In this document: positions 34,681 to 43,195 of the stretch, piece after piece
How positions within the stretch are numbered: the stretch's first letter is position 1
Layout: each line of letters begins with the position of its first letter
Source: Nocardioides terrae
GTDB lineage: Bacteria; Actinomycetota; Actinomycetes; Propionibacteriales; Nocardioidaceae
Length of the DNA: 64,000 nt
NCBI RefSeq assembly: GCF_900112345.1
Contig: NZ_FOLB01000002.1
Span: forward strand, 1 to 64,000
Direction of reading: 5' to 3'
The notes under the pieces: model-generated
The model's input: the letters and a program-made list of their open reading frames with translations, nothing else
Told to the model about the DNA's origin: nothing
Database searches by the model: none
Made by a program: the position numbers and the translations under genes

Positions 34681-34945
34681 AAATGGTCTCGATACGCTCG
34701 CTGGCGCTCGCTACTCGACCAGCGAAGGTTCCGGCGCTACTCGACCAGCGAAGGTTCCGGCGCTACTCGACCAGCGAAGGTTCCGGCGCTACTCGACCAG
34801 CGAAGGTTCCGGCGCTACTCGACCAGCGAAGGTTCCGGCGCTACTCGACCAGCGAAGGTTCCGGCGCTACTCGACCAGCGAAGGTTCCGGCGCTACTCGA
34901 CCAGCGAGGGCTCCGCGCTCGCTAGTCGACCGGCGAAGGCGCTCG
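34681..34945. repeat. 26-bp tandem repeat array grown from an interspersed GATACGCTCGCT-type element
   Basis: Seven identical 26-bp units (each TACTCGACCAGCG then AAGGTTCCGGCGC) run from 34712 to 34893, followed by a changed eighth unit (34894-34919) and a relic with TAGTCGACCGGCGAAGG. The array is preceded by ATGGTCTCGATACGCTCGCTGG, shortened here as GATACGCTCGCTGG, which resembles a dispersed repeat common in Nocardioides-type genomes. It separates the M4 protease start from the PPOX-class gene, whose stop lies in the relic. Confidence 0.93.
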
Positions 34946-35395
34946 GTCCGGAGGGAAGCCACCGGTCGCGATCGGGCCCCAGCGCTCGATCGTGATCCGG
35001 ATCAGCGACTTGTCCTGCTTGCGCATCGCGGCGCGGTAGTCGTCCCAGTCCGGGTGCTCACTCGAGATGCAGCGGAAGTAATCGACGAGGGCGTCCTCGG
35101 CCTCCGGCATGTCGAGGACCTCGGCGGTCCCGTCGACCTGGACCCACGGGTCGGCGAAGCCGTCGCTGACCACCAGGACCGACGCGGCCGGGTTGCGGCG
35201 GAGGTTCACCGCCTTCGCCCGGTCGGGGTAGGTCGAGATGACCAACTGACCCTGGGCCGAGACACCGCCGGTGACGGGTGAGAGCTGCGGGCGACCGTCC
35301 TTGCGGGTGGTCGCCAGCATCCAGCTGTGCCGCGGTCGCAGGAAGTCGAGCAGCTCCTCGCGGGACGCCTTCGTGTTCGTCGCGATCTTCGCCAT
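34922..35395 (-). CDS. PPOX-class F420-dependent oxidoreductase
   Basis: A 157-residue split-barrel flavin/deazaflavin-binding protein. Family features are RHSWMLATTRKDGRPQLSPV, VISTYPDRAKAVNLRRNP and the C-terminal IRITIERWGPIATG. Members reduce biliverdin, menaquinone or xenobiotics with F420H2; the substrate here is open. The last residues (APSPVD) and the stop codon come from a relic of the adjacent 26-bp repeat, so the natural C-terminus may have been altered by the array. It is divergent from typA. Confidence 0.88.
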   Translation of the reverse strand: MAKIATNTKASREELLDFLRPRHSWMLATTRKDGRPQLSPVTGGVSAQGQLVISTYPDRAKAVNLRRNPAASVLVVSDGFADPWVQVDGTAEVLDMPEAEDALVDYFRCISSEHPDWDDYRAAMRKQDKSLIRITIERWGPIATGGFPPDRAPSPVD

Positions 35396-35465
35396 GGCGC
35401 CACCCTACGGCGGCGTGGCGGTCGGCCGAGCGGCTGAGGATGCGGGGCGGCCGTACCCCCGCCGA

Positions 35466-35471
35466 TAGTCT
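35466..35471 (+). promoter_or_regulatory. Possible -10 element of typA
   Basis: TAGTCT in the context GATAGTCTGG, 39 bp before the typA start. The short leader can fold through GGGGAG/CCCCC. No convincing -35 was seen. Confidence 0.3.
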
Positions 35472-35510
35472 GGGGAGGCAATCCCCCGAGCAGAGACGAG
35501 TGGCATCCGC

Positions 35511-37400
35511 ATGTCCGAGACCAAGCAGTCCAACCTGCGCAACGTCGCGATCGTGGCGCACGTCGACCACGGCAAGACGACGCTCGTCGACGCGATGCTG
35601 CGGCAGGGCGGCGCGTTCAGCGCGCACCAGGCCGAGTCCGTGGCCGACCGGGTCATGGACTCCGGTGACCTCGAGCGCGAGAAGGGCATCACCATCCTCG
35701 CGAAGAACACCGCCATCCACTACAACGGGCCGAGCGCGCCCGAGGGCATGACGATCAACATCATCGACACCCCCGGCCACGCCGACTTCGGTGGCGAGGT
35801 CGAGCGCGGCCTGTCGATGGTCGACGGCATCGTGCTGCTCGTCGACGCGTCCGAGGGCCCGCTCCCGCAGACCCGCTTCGTGCTCCGCAAGGCGCTCAAC
35901 GCCGGCCTGCCGGTCGTGCTCGTCGTCAACAAGGTCGACCGCGGCGACGCGCGGATCGACGAGGTCGTCGACGAGACCTACGAGCTCTTCATGGACCTGC
36001 TCGACGACAGCCACGCCCACGACGCGCTCGACTTCCCCGTCGTCTACGCCTCCGGCAAGGCCGGCATCGCCTCGCTGGAGAAGCCGGAGAACGGCACGCT
36101 GCCGCAGGGCGACAACCTCGAGCCGCTCTTCAAGACGATCCTCGAGACCATCCCGGCGCCGACCTACACCGAGGGCGCGCCGCTGCAGGCCCACGTCACC
36201 AACCTCGACGCCTCCCCGTTCCTCGGCCGGCTGGCGCTGCTGCGCATCCACGAGGGTGAGCTGCGCAAGGGCCAGCAGGTCGCGTGGATGAAGGCCGACG
36301 GCACGGTCAAGAACGTCAAGATCACCGAGCTCCTCATCACCGAGGGGCTCGACCGGGTCCCGGGCGAGTACGCCGGCCCCGGCGACATCGTCGCCATCGC
36401 GGGCATCCCCGACATCATGATCGGCGAGACCATCGCCGACGCGGAGAACCCTGTCGCGCTGCCGCTCATCACCGTCGACGAGCCCGCGATCTCGATGACC
36501 ATCGGCACCAACACCTCGCCGCTCGTCGGCAAGGTGAAGGGCTCCAAGGTCACCGCCCGCATGGTCAAGGACCGCCTCGACACCGAGCTGGTCGGCAACG
36601 TCTCGCTGCGCGTGCTGCCGACCGACCGCCCCGACGCGTGGGAGGTCCAGGGCCGTGGCGAGCTGGCGCTGGCGATCCTCGTGGAGCAGATGCGCCGCGA
36701 GGGCTACGAGCTGACCGTCGGCAAGCCGCAGGTGGTCACCCGCGAGGTCAACGGCAAGGTGCACGAGCCGGTCGAGCGGCTCACGGTCGACGCCCCCGAG
36801 GAGTTCCTGGGCTCGATCACCGAGCTGATGGCCAGCCGCAAGGGCCGCATGGAGAACATGACGAACCACGGCACCGGCTGGGTGCGGATGGACTTCGTCG
36901 TACCGGCCCGTGGCCTCATCGGCTTCCGGACCGACTTCCTCACGCTGACCCGCGGCACCGGCATGTCGTCCTCGATCTCCGACGGCTACATGCCGTGGGC
37001 CGGCGAGATCCGCGCGCGCAACAACGGCTCGCTCGTGGCCGACCGCGTCGGCGCGGCGACGGCGTACGCGATGACGTCGATCCAGGAGCGCGGCACGCTC
37101 TTCGTCGAGCCGGGCACCGAGGTCTACGAGGGCATGATCGTCGGCGAGAACTCCCGCGCCGACGACATGGACGTCAACATCACCCGCGAGAAGCAGCAGA
37201 CCAACATCCGCTCGGCGACGTCGGACAACTTCGAGAAGCTCATCCCGCCGAAGAAGCTCTCGCTCGAGCAGTGCCTGGAGTTCTGTCGCGACGACGAGTG
37301 CGTCGAGGTGACCCCCGAGATGGTCCGCATCCGCAAGGTCGTCCTGGACGCCAACGACCGCGGCAAGATCGCGAGCCGGGCCCGCAAGGCCAACAAGTAG
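35511..37400 (+). CDS. typA: Ribosome-associated translational GTPase TypA/BipA
   Basis: A 629-residue EF-G-like GTPase acting in 50S subunit assembly and stress or low-temperature growth. G motifs are intact: [10 protein letters not shown] (G1), REKGITI (G2), DTPGHADF (G3) and [10 protein letters not shown] (G4). Domain II (about 210-300), domain III and the TypA-specific C-terminal domain ([33 protein letters not shown]) follow. Length and order match the family. It ends in a terminator hairpin of the repeated family. Confidence 0.97.
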   Translation: MSETKQSNLRNVAIVAHVDHGKTTLVDAMLRQGGAFSAHQAESVADRVMDSGDLEREKGITILAKNTAIHYNGPSAPEGMTINIIDTPGHADFGGEVERGLSMVDGIVLLVDASEGPLPQTRFVLRKALNAGLPVVLVVNKVDRGDARIDEVVDETYELFMDLLDDSHAHDALDFPVVYASGKAGIASLEKPENGTLPQGDNLEPLFKTILETIPAPTYTEGAPLQAHVTNLDASPFLGRLALLRIHEGELRKGQQVAWMKADGTVKNVKITELLITEGLDRVPGEYAGPGDIVAIAGIPDIMIGETIADAENPVALPLITVDEPAISMTIGTNTSPLVGKVKGSKVTARMVKDRLDTELVGNVSLRVLPTDRPDAWEVQGRGELALAILVEQMRREGYELTVGKPQVVTREVNGKVHEPVERLTVDAPEEFLGSITELMASRKGRMENMTNHGTGWVRMDFVVPARGLIGFRTDFLTLTRGTGMSSSISDGYMPWAGEIRARNNGSLVADRVGAATAYAMTSIQERGTLFVEPGTEVYEGMIVGENSRADDMDVNITREKQQTNIRSATSDNFEKLIPPKKLSLEQCLEFCRDDECVEVTPEMVRIRKVVLDANDRGKIASRARKANK

Positions 37401-37402
37401 TC

Positions 37403-37452
37403 GCGTTGTGAGAGTGGGAGTGACCCAGAGGTCACTCTCACACTCACAACGC
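37403..37452. terminator. Bidirectional terminator, member 2 of the repeated hairpin family
   Basis: Two 23-nt arms (37403-37425 and 37430-37452) pair with two mismatches around the loop CAGA. The outer arms GCGTTGTGAG and CTCACAACGC match the family at 14267 and 39230; the inner part has diverged to GAGTGACC. It lies between the typA stop and the stop of the membrane protein at 37455. Confidence 0.83.
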
Positions 37453-37454
37453 GC

Positions 37455-38087
37455 TCAGGCGGCCGGGACGACAGCCCGGCCCGCTACCAGCTGCCAGACC
37501 CCGATCACGATCGCCCAGACGCCCAGCAGGCCGCTGACCGGGAAGAGTGCGTCGAAGCTGTCGGTGAACGGGATCGTCCCCGACGCGAGCGCGAAGGCGG
37601 CTCCGCCGACCAGTCCCAGGACGGCGGTGACCGGGTTGCCGATCGAGCGGGTGAGTCCGCCGACCGTCGCCAGGGCCGCGAAGGCGAAGCCCCAAACCGC
37701 GTCGACGCCGGTCTCGTTGAGCGTCGCGACGACCGACAGCAGGTTCGGCTGACCGTCCGCGAGGGTGGAGGCGCCGAGCGGCTCGAGGGTGTGCACGACC
37801 ATGCCGGCGACGCTGACGACAGCCACCACCGAAACGGCGGCTGTCAGCCGCTGCACGGCGGGCCCTCCGCGCCCGCGCAGCGCCCAGGCACCGGCGGCGA
37901 AGCCGATGAACCCGACCAGCAGCAGCGCATGGGAGGAGTACCAGGCGTGGTGCACCAGCATCTCGTGCAGCTGGTCCGTCTTGCTGCCGGTGCCGTCGTC
38001 GGAGGGATGGGTGCTGCCACCGATGTTGAAGGCCACGCCGCCCACGGCGAGCAGGGCGAACGCGACGCGTGATTGCTGAACAGTCAT
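37455..38087 (-). CDS. Six- to seven-segment membrane protein of unknown function
   Basis: A 210-residue integral membrane protein with hydrophobic segments at about 8-27, 55-75, 85-105, 130-150, 155-180 and 185-205. HPSDDG after the first segment and HHAWYSSHALLLVGFIGF near residue 45 resemble DUF4386/DoxX-like small membrane proteins, but I cannot place it firmly. The ATG at 38087 follows a weak ribosome binding site. It diverges from the LuxR-type gene at 38208 with 120 bp between them, and could be a target of that regulator. Confidence 0.68.
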   Translation of the reverse strand: MTVQQSRVAFALLAVGGVAFNIGGSTHPSDDGTGSKTDQLHEMLVHHAWYSSHALLLVGFIGFAAGAWALRGRGGPAVQRLTAAVSVVAVVSVAGMVVHTLEPLGASTLADGQPNLLSVVATLNETGVDAVWGFAFAALATVGGLTRSIGNPVTAVLGLVGGAAFALASGTIPFTDSFDALFPVSGLLGVWAIVIGVWQLVAGRAVVPAA

Positions 38088-38207
38088 GCGTCGACCGTCG
38101 CGTTCTGCCGGGCGGCGCACGGCGGGGCTGACCCTGCGACCGAGATTCAGGGAAAACCCTGCACCGGTTCGCGGCACGGCCGCCGCGCCGAGTGCCACGA
38201 TGCGCGA

Positions 38208-39215
38208 GTGACCCCCTCCGGCCGGCGACTCGGCGACGACCTCGCCGCCCTCGGCGCCGTGTCCGCGGTGTCGACGCTCGTCGCCCTGGGCGCGAGCCGC
38301 GGGCTGTGGCTGTCCAACCTCCACAACGCCGCCCTGGCCGTCACATCGGCGCTCACCGGCGCACTGCTCCTCTCGCGCCGACCCGGTCAGCGCGAGGCCC
38401 GGCAGTTCCTGGCGATCGCACTTGTCAGCGCCGTCGTGTACGCCGGCCGTCAGGTCGGCCTCGACGGCGACGGCCGCGCCGCCGCGTGGTGGGGCTGGCT
38501 GGGCGTGTGGCCGACCGCGCTGGTGATCGCGCAGACGACGTTGCTGGTGCTCTGCTTCCCGGAAGGGCGCTTCCTGTCACACCGCTGGCGCATCGTGGGG
38601 ATCACCGCGGCGACCGCGGCGATCATCAGCGCCACGCTGTCCGCGCTGTGGCCGGTCGAGTACGCCACCGATGCCATCGTGACGCCGTTCCCCTTCACTC
38701 TGCAGGGGTACGACGCCGCCGCGACTGTGTGGGACAAGCTCGCCCACCCGCTCTACGCCCTCCTGCAGGTCGCCTGGCTCGTCGGTCTTGCCGCCCGGTG
38801 GCGGGCGTCGGACTCTGCGGTGCGTCAACAGCTGTTGTGGCTGGTCGTGCTGGTGGCGGGCATCGTCACCGTGCTGTTCGCCGGACTGGCCATCGGCGGG
38901 ACGCCGACGCCCGGGCTGCTGGCGGTCGGCGCGCTGCCGTTGGCGGTCGGGTGGATGCTCGACCGGCTGAGCCTCGCGCACGTCGTCGAGCTGGAGCGGG
39001 CGGCCGGGCGACTCGACGCGCTGACGCCTCGGGAGAACGAGGTCCTCGACCTGATGGCACGCGGTCTCTCGAACCAGGCGATCTCGGAACGCCTGCACCT
39101 CAGCATCAAGACCGTCGAGCCGGCGATCAGCTCGATCTTCCGCAAACTGGGGCTCGACGACGACCCGGCCAGCAACCGTCGCGTGCTGGCCGTTGTCCAG
39201 TACTGGCGCCGCTGA
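38208..39215 (+). CDS. Membrane-bound LuxR-type transcriptional regulator
   Basis: A 335-residue protein with seven predicted membrane segments in residues 10-260 (for example FLAIALVSAVVYAG and LLWLVVLVAGIVTVLFAGLAI) and a C-terminal LuxR helix-turn-helix (DALTPRENEVLDLMARGLSNQ... SIKTVEPAISSIFRKLGL). One oddity is TVEPAISSI where TVxxHxxxI is usual. The sensor part likely perceives a membrane or periplasmic signal. CACGAT (38196-38201) is 6 nt before the GTG, a leaderless layout; the longer open frame to 38073 overlaps the promoter and is rejected. Confidence 0.85.
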   Translation: MTPSGRRLGDDLAALGAVSAVSTLVALGASRGLWLSNLHNAALAVTSALTGALLLSRRPGQREARQFLAIALVSAVVYAGRQVGLDGDGRAAAWWGWLGVWPTALVIAQTTLLVLCFPEGRFLSHRWRIVGITAATAAIISATLSALWPVEYATDAIVTPFPFTLQGYDAAATVWDKLAHPLYALLQVAWLVGLAARWRASDSAVRQQLLWLVVLVAGIVTVLFAGLAIGGTPTPGLLAVGALPLAVGWMLDRLSLAHVVELERAAGRLDALTPRENEVLDLMARGLSNQAISERLHLSIKTVEPAISSIFRKLGLDDDPASNRRVLAVVQYWRR

Positions 39216-39229
39216 CCCCCAGAAGTCGC

Positions 39230-39275
39230 CTTGTGAGCGTCAGCGTGACCCAGGGGTCACGCTGGCACTCACAAG
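39230..39275. terminator. Bidirectional terminator, member 3 of the repeated hairpin family
   Basis: Two 22-nt arms (39230-39251 and 39254-39275) pair with two mismatches and a 2-nt loop. The right arm (GGGTCACGCTGGCACTCACA) is identical to the corresponding arm at 14295-14314. The stop codon of the enoyl-CoA hydratase gene is inside the right arm. Confidence 0.85.
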
Positions 39276-40048
39276 CCGGAGTTGAACCGCGGGGGCCGCT
39301 TCTCCAGGAAGGCGCTGACCCCCTCGCGACCGTCGGGGGCGGCGGCGTTGCGGCGGATCGCGAGGGTCTCGCGACGCAGCGCCGACTCCGGTGCCGGCTC
39401 GGCGACCTCGCGGAACAGCCGCTTCACGTCGGCCTGGGCGGCGGCGGGGCCGGCGAGCAGCCCGGCGACGACGTGCTCGGTGACCGCCGCCAGCTCGGCG
39501 TCGGGGACGACCCGGGCGACCAAGCCGGCGGCGTGTGCCTCGGCGGCGGTGAGCACGTCGTTGAGCAGCGCCAGCCGCAGCGCGCGGTGCAGCCCCAGCG
39601 TGTGGACGAGCAGCGACGAGCCGCCGTCGACGGAGAACCCGAGCTTGGTGTAGCCGAGGGTGAACCTCGCCGACTCGGCGGCGAGCACGACGTCGGCAGC
39701 AGCGGCCAGCGGGAAGCCGGCTCCGGCTGCGACGCCGTGCACGGCCGACACCACGACGGCGTCACCGCGGATCAGCTCGCTGACGATCCGGTGCAGGACC
39801 TCGGCCAGGTCGTCGATCCCGCTGGTGACGTCGGGCAGATCGGCGAACGTGCCGATGTCGCCGCCGGCCGAGAAGAACCGCCCGGTCGCCCGCAGGACGA
39901 TCACGCGCGCCGACTCGGTCCGCGCCCGGCGTACGGCGGCCAGGAGTGCGTCGCCGGACTCGAGCGTCAGGGTGTTGCCCCGGTCGCCGTCGACGAGGGT
40001 GATCCGGGCGGCGCCGTCCCGCAGCTCGTAGCCGACCCGGTCGGTCAT
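39269..40048 (-). CDS. Enoyl-CoA hydratase/isomerase-family protein
   Basis: A 259-residue crotonase-fold protein. The first oxyanion-hole segment is [14 protein letters not shown] and the second is [19 protein letters not shown]. The two catalytic acids of hydratases (normally in the helix after GAG and near ELG) are not clear: the second region reads [11 protein letters not shown], so an isomerase or another acyl-CoA reaction is as likely. The C-terminal EKRPPRFN is usual. Its ATG overlaps the stop of the upstream fgd gene (ATGA), an unusual pairing of F420 and acyl-CoA enzymes. Its stop is embedded in a hairpin terminator. Confidence 0.87.
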   Translation of the reverse strand: MTDRVGYELRDGAARITLVDGDRGNTLTLESGDALLAAVRRARTESARVIVLRATGRFFSAGGDIGTFADLPDVTSGIDDLAEVLHRIVSELIRGDAVVVSAVHGVAAGAGFPLAAAADVVLAAESARFTLGYTKLGFSVDGGSSLLVHTLGLHRALRLALLNDVLTAAEAHAAGLVARVVPDAELAAVTEHVVAGLLAGPAAAQADVKRLFREVAEPAPESALRRETLAIRRNAAAPDGREGVSAFLEKRPPRFNSGL

Positions 40049-41049
40049 GCACCCAGCTCGCGCAGACCCGGCAACACCTCGTCGGCGAACGTCCTCATGA
40101 ACCCGGTCTGGTCGTGGCCCGGCGGGTGGAAGACGAGGTGGTCGAAGCCGACGTCGACATAGCTCTTCACGGCCTCCACGACCTCCTCCGGCGAGGTCGC
40201 GACGATCCACCGCTTGGCGACCTGCTCGATCGGGAGCTCGTCGGCCAGCCTGGCCATCTCGGCGGGGTCGTCGGTGCCGTGCTTCTGCTCGGCGGTGAGC
40301 GAGAGCGGCGCCCAGAAGCGGGTGTTCTCCAGCGCCTCCTCGCGGGTGTGGGCGTAGGAGAGCTTGACCTCGATCATCCGCTCGGCCGCACCGACCGGCT
40401 TGCCCGCCGCCTCCTCGCCCGCGGCGACCGCGGGGAGCAGCTGCTCGGTGTAGAGGGCCATCCCCTTGCCCGACGTGCAGATGAAGCCGTCGCCGCCACG
40501 TCCGGCGTACTTCGCGACCGTCGGGCCGCCGGCCGCGACGTAGATCGGCACGCCACCCTCGGGGCGGTCGTAGACGGTGGCGTTCAGGGTCTTGTAGTAG
40601 TCGCCCTCGAAGGTGACCCGCTCCTCGGCCCAGAGCAGCCGGATCAGCCGCACCGCCTCGCGCAGCCGCGCGTAGCGCTCCTTGAACTCCGGCCAGGCGA
40701 ACTCGCCCTGCACGGCCATCTCGTTGAGCGCCTCGCCGGTGCCCACGCCGAGCACGACCCGGCCGGGGTAGAGCGAGCCCAGGGTGCCGAAGGCCTGCGC
40801 CATCATCGCCGGGGAGTTGCGGTACGTCGGGGTGAGCACGCTCGTCCCGAGCGTGATCCGATCGGTGCGCTCGCCGACGGCGGCCATCCAGGCCAGCGAG
40901 TAGGGCGCGTGACCGTCGACGTGGCGCCAGGGCTGGAAGTGGTCGCTGACCCAGACGCTGTCCAGGCCGACCTCCTCGGCGAGGACGGAGTACTCCACCA
41001 GGTCACGCGGGCCGAACTGCTCCGCTGACGCCTTGTAACCGATCTTCAT
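40045..41049 (-). CDS. fgd: F420-dependent glucose-6-phosphate dehydrogenase
   Basis: A 334-residue LLM-class enzyme that oxidises glucose-6-phosphate and reduces F420. The match to mycobacterial FGD1 is extensive: [14 protein letters not shown] start, [16 protein letters not shown] (F420/active-site His), [37 protein letters not shown] and [13 protein letters not shown]. It supplies reduced F420 for the LLM and PPOX oxidoreductases elsewhere in the window. It forms a coupled pair with the enoyl-CoA hydratase gene. Confidence 0.93.
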   Translation of the reverse strand: MKIGYKASAEQFGPRDLVEYSVLAEEVGLDSVWVSDHFQPWRHVDGHAPYSLAWMAAVGERTDRITLGTSVLTPTYRNSPAMMAQAFGTLGSLYPGRVVLGVGTGEALNEMAVQGEFAWPEFKERYARLREAVRLIRLLWAEERVTFEGDYYKTLNATVYDRPEGGVPIYVAAGGPTVAKYAGRGGDGFICTSGKGMALYTEQLLPAVAAGEEAAGKPVGAAERMIEVKLSYAHTREEALENTRFWAPLSLTAEQKHGTDDPAEMARLADELPIEQVAKRWIVATSPEEVVEAVKSYVDVGFDHLVFHPPGHDQTGFMRTFADEVLPGLRELGA

Positions 41050-41140
41050 GTGTCTCCTCGAGAGCCAGAGGCTGAGCCGTCAGCCAGCCTAGCCACGCGC
41101 CCGCGAGTCGGCGGCGGGCGCCCAGCGGGCTCCACCGGGC

Positions 41141-41848
41141 TCAGACGTCGGCGGCGAGCAGGACCGTCCTACCGTCGGCGGCCCGCACCTCGACCGTGCG
41201 CAGCTGATCGACGTTGAGGTCGATCGAGCCGGTGGTGTGCGCCTCCTCGCCCGGCCCCGCCCACCAGGTCGACACCTCGTGCGCCTTGCCGGCGGCGTCG
41301 ACGACGAAGAGCCCGTAGGCACGCCGCTCGTAGGACCCTTCCTCCAGGTCTGCGTAGCCGCAGACCATGTCGATGCGGGTGCCCCAGTCGGTGCGGGTCA
41401 GCTCGACGGACGCCGAGAGCGCGCTCGGAACGGTCTGGCTCAGCGTGACGCTGGCGGTCGGCTGCGAGTGAGGAGCATCGCGCAGGGCGATCGGCACGAC
41501 GATCGCGAGCACGACGGCTGCAGCGGCGGCCAGGCCGACCGCGACGCGGGTGCGCGTCCGGCGCCACCAGGCGATGGGCGTCGGCGCCTCGGCGCGCGCG
41601 GCCGCGAGCAGGCGGCGCTCGAGGTCGGGTGGTGGCGCGTCGGGCGTCGAGCCCGCCAGCAGCTCGGCGCGGTCGGCCTCGTCGACGCGACCGAGCAGAC
41701 CGGGCAGGGGCAGCAGGTCGGTCAGCGCCATGCGGCAGTCTCCGCAGACGGCGAGGTGCCGCTCGTACTCCTCCCGCTCGCTCGGGGTCAGGGTGCCGAG
41801 CACGTAGGCGGCGTCCCAGTCGGCGTACATGTCGTGGTCGGTCATCAT
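41141..41848 (-). CDS. Membrane anti-sigma factor (RskA/ZAS type)
   Basis: A 235-residue protein with an N-terminal zinc-finger-type anti-sigma domain (HLAVCGDC, the H-x3-C-x2-C motif), a single membrane segment near residues 100-122 (VAVGLAAAAAVVLAIVVPIAL) and an extracytoplasmic RskA-like domain (WGTRIDMVCGYADLEEG to the end). It should sequester the ECF sigma factor encoded just upstream. Its ATG overlaps the sigma stop (ATGA), giving strict co-expression. Signal release by regulated proteolysis is expected from the family. Confidence 0.9.
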   Translation of the reverse strand: MMTDHDMYADWDAAYVLGTLTPSEREEYERHLAVCGDCRMALTDLLPLPGLLGRVDEADRAELLAGSTPDAPPPDLERRLLAAARAEAPTPIAWWRRTRTRVAVGLAAAAAVVLAIVVPIALRDAPHSQPTASVTLSQTVPSALSASVELTRTDWGTRIDMVCGYADLEEGSYERRAYGLFVVDAAGKAHEVSTWWAGPGEEAHTTGSIDLNVDQLRTVEVRAADGRTVLLAADV

Positions 41849-42342
41849 CGGGTCACCCCCCTCTCCTCGAGCGCGAGCCGCAGTGCGTGCAGCCCGTAGT
41901 GCAGTCGTGACTTGACGGTGCCCGTCGGTATGCCGAGCTCCGCGGCGATCTCCGCTGTGGTGAGCCGGCCGAAGTAGGCCTTCACGACCACGTCCCGATG
42001 GTCGTCGCCGATCGAGCGCAGCGCATCGGTGACGACGAGGGAGTCGAAGAGCCGCTCGATCCGGTCCGGGTCGGGACGCTCCGGGAGGTCGTCGGTCGGC
42101 GCCTCGTGGCGGTGGCGGGCGCTGCGCGCGTCGTCGACGACCAGGTTGCGCGCCACGGTGAACAGCCAGGCGCGCGCCGAGCCCCGGGCGTCGTCGGAGA
42201 CGTCGTGGCGCCAGGCGCGCAGCAGCGTCTCCTGGACGATGTCCTCGGCCTGGGCCCGGTCGCCGGTGAGCCGCATGACGTAGCCCCACAGCGCTGCCGC
42301 ATGGGTGCGGTGCAGCTGCTGGATCGCCTCCGGCTCGGCCAT
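41845..42342 (-). CDS. ECF sigma factor (group with RskA-type anti-sigma, SigK-like)
   Basis: A 165-residue ECF sigma factor. Region 2 has AEDIVQETLLRAWRH and RAWLFTVARNLVVDDAR; region 4 has HRDVVVKAYFGRLTTAEIAAELG and IPTGTVKSRLHYGLHALR as helix-turn-helix. The ATG at 42342 follows GGGAGGTGACC, an unusually strong ribosome binding site; the frame extends upstream to 42399 but that part overlaps the promoter. It pairs with the anti-sigma factor and probably drives its own operon. A palindrome lies 35 bp upstream. Confidence 0.92.
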   Translation of the reverse strand: MAEPEAIQQLHRTHAAALWGYVMRLTGDRAQAEDIVQETLLRAWRHDVSDDARGSARAWLFTVARNLVVDDARSARHRHEAPTDDLPERPDPDRIERLFDSLVVTDALRSIGDDHRDVVVKAYFGRLTTAEIAAELGIPTGTVKSRLHYGLHALRLALEERGVTR

Positions 42343-42376
42343 GGTCACCTCCCTGACACGGAACAGCATGGCGGAA

Positions 42377-42390
42377 GGTTCATGTGAACC
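42377..42390. promoter_or_regulatory. Palindrome in the sigma/DUF2231 divergent promoter region
   Basis: GGTTCATGTGAACC is a perfect 14-bp palindrome between the sigma factor start (42342, minus) and the DUF2231 start (42420, plus). It could be an operator for an unknown regulator of both genes, or contribute a GGAAC-like -35 for the sigma factor. Confidence 0.45.
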
Positions 42391-42419
42391 GGATCGCATT
42401 GCACTACGTTCCAGCAGTT

Positions 42420-42872
42420 GTGAGCACGATCAACGGCCTCCCGGCCCACCCCCTGCTAGTGCACGCCGTCGTCGTCCTGCTGCCGCTGGGTGCGCTGGCC
42501 GTCGTGCTCCATGTCGTGTGGCCGGCCGCCCGCGAGCGGCTCGGCATCGTGACGCCGCTGCTGTGCCTGGCTGCCCTGGCCTTCGTCCCGCTGGCCGTCT
42601 CGGCGGGCGAGAACCTCGCCGACTCCCTCGGCGGCAGCAACCCGCTCATCGAGCGGCACGAGGACCTCGCGAAGCAGGTGCTGCCGTGGGCCATCGCGCT
42701 CGCCGTCGTGGCGATCGCGCAGTGGGTGCTGGGTCGTCGCGCGCCGCTCTCGCTCGCCGTGCGGATCCCCGCGGGCGTCGTCTCGATCGCGGTCGCCGTC
42801 GTCGCCACCGTCGTGCTCGTGCGCGCGGGCGACGCGGGCTCGCAGGCGGTGTGGAGCGGCTTCAGCTCCTGA
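42420..42872 (+). CDS. DUF2231 membrane protein
   Basis: A 150-residue protein with four membrane segments. The start STINGLPAHPLLVHAVVVLLPL carries the family motif with two His (HPLLVHAVVV) suited to metal or heme binding; a third His is in LIERHEDLAK. The family is common near redox and heme genes but has no established role. TACGTT at 42405-42410 lies 9 nt before the GTG. It diverges from the ECF sigma operon and could be part of its regulon. Confidence 0.82.
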   Translation: MSTINGLPAHPLLVHAVVVLLPLGALAVVLHVVWPAARERLGIVTPLLCLAALAFVPLAVSAGENLADSLGGSNPLIERHEDLAKQVLPWAIALAVVAIAQWVLGRRAPLSLAVRIPAGVVSIAVAVVATVVLVRAGDAGSQAVWSGFSS

Positions 42873-42899
42873 CCGGACCCGACCCGCGCGGAGGGTCGA

Positions 42900-43079
42900 T
42901 CAGCGGCTGGTCGCGGCGATGCGCGCGCGCGGCATCCGGCGGCTGATGCCGCGGACCGCGCGGAGGATGCCGCGACCGAACTGGAGGTCGCGGTGGCGGC
43001 GCAGGCGGTACGCCCCGTCGAAGGTGAGCAGCGGTCCGGCGTTGTCGGCGGCGTACAGGAACTGGTCGTTCGAAGGCAT
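42900..43079 (-). CDS. Small basic protein (59 aa), unknown
   Basis: A short ORF with strong codon bias: nearly every third position is G or C after the first codons, which a random frame would not show together with a clean start. AAGGAG lies 11 nt before the ATG. The first half (FLYAADNAGPLLTFDGAYRL) is neutral; the second half is very Arg-rich (LRRHRDLQFGRG, ISRRMPRARI) and could bind nucleic acid or membrane. No family recognised. It lies between the DUF2231 gene (convergent) and the MFS exporter. Confidence 0.55.
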   Translation of the reverse strand: MPSNDQFLYAADNAGPLLTFDGAYRLRRHRDLQFGRGILRAVRGISRRMPRARIAATSR

Positions 43080-43195
43080 CTTTGCGCAATCTCCTTTGGT
43101 GTCAGTCCATTGAACCAAGGGAAAACAGGGCCTCATCCCAGATGCCGGGTGAGCCCGCCCACATACGCCCTCGAAGGACGTGTCTTCGGCCACAG

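Noticed and set aside
34712..34893. CRISPR-like or coding tandem repeat
   Set aside because: No spacers, and 26 bp is not a multiple of three, so no frame keeps a repeated peptide.
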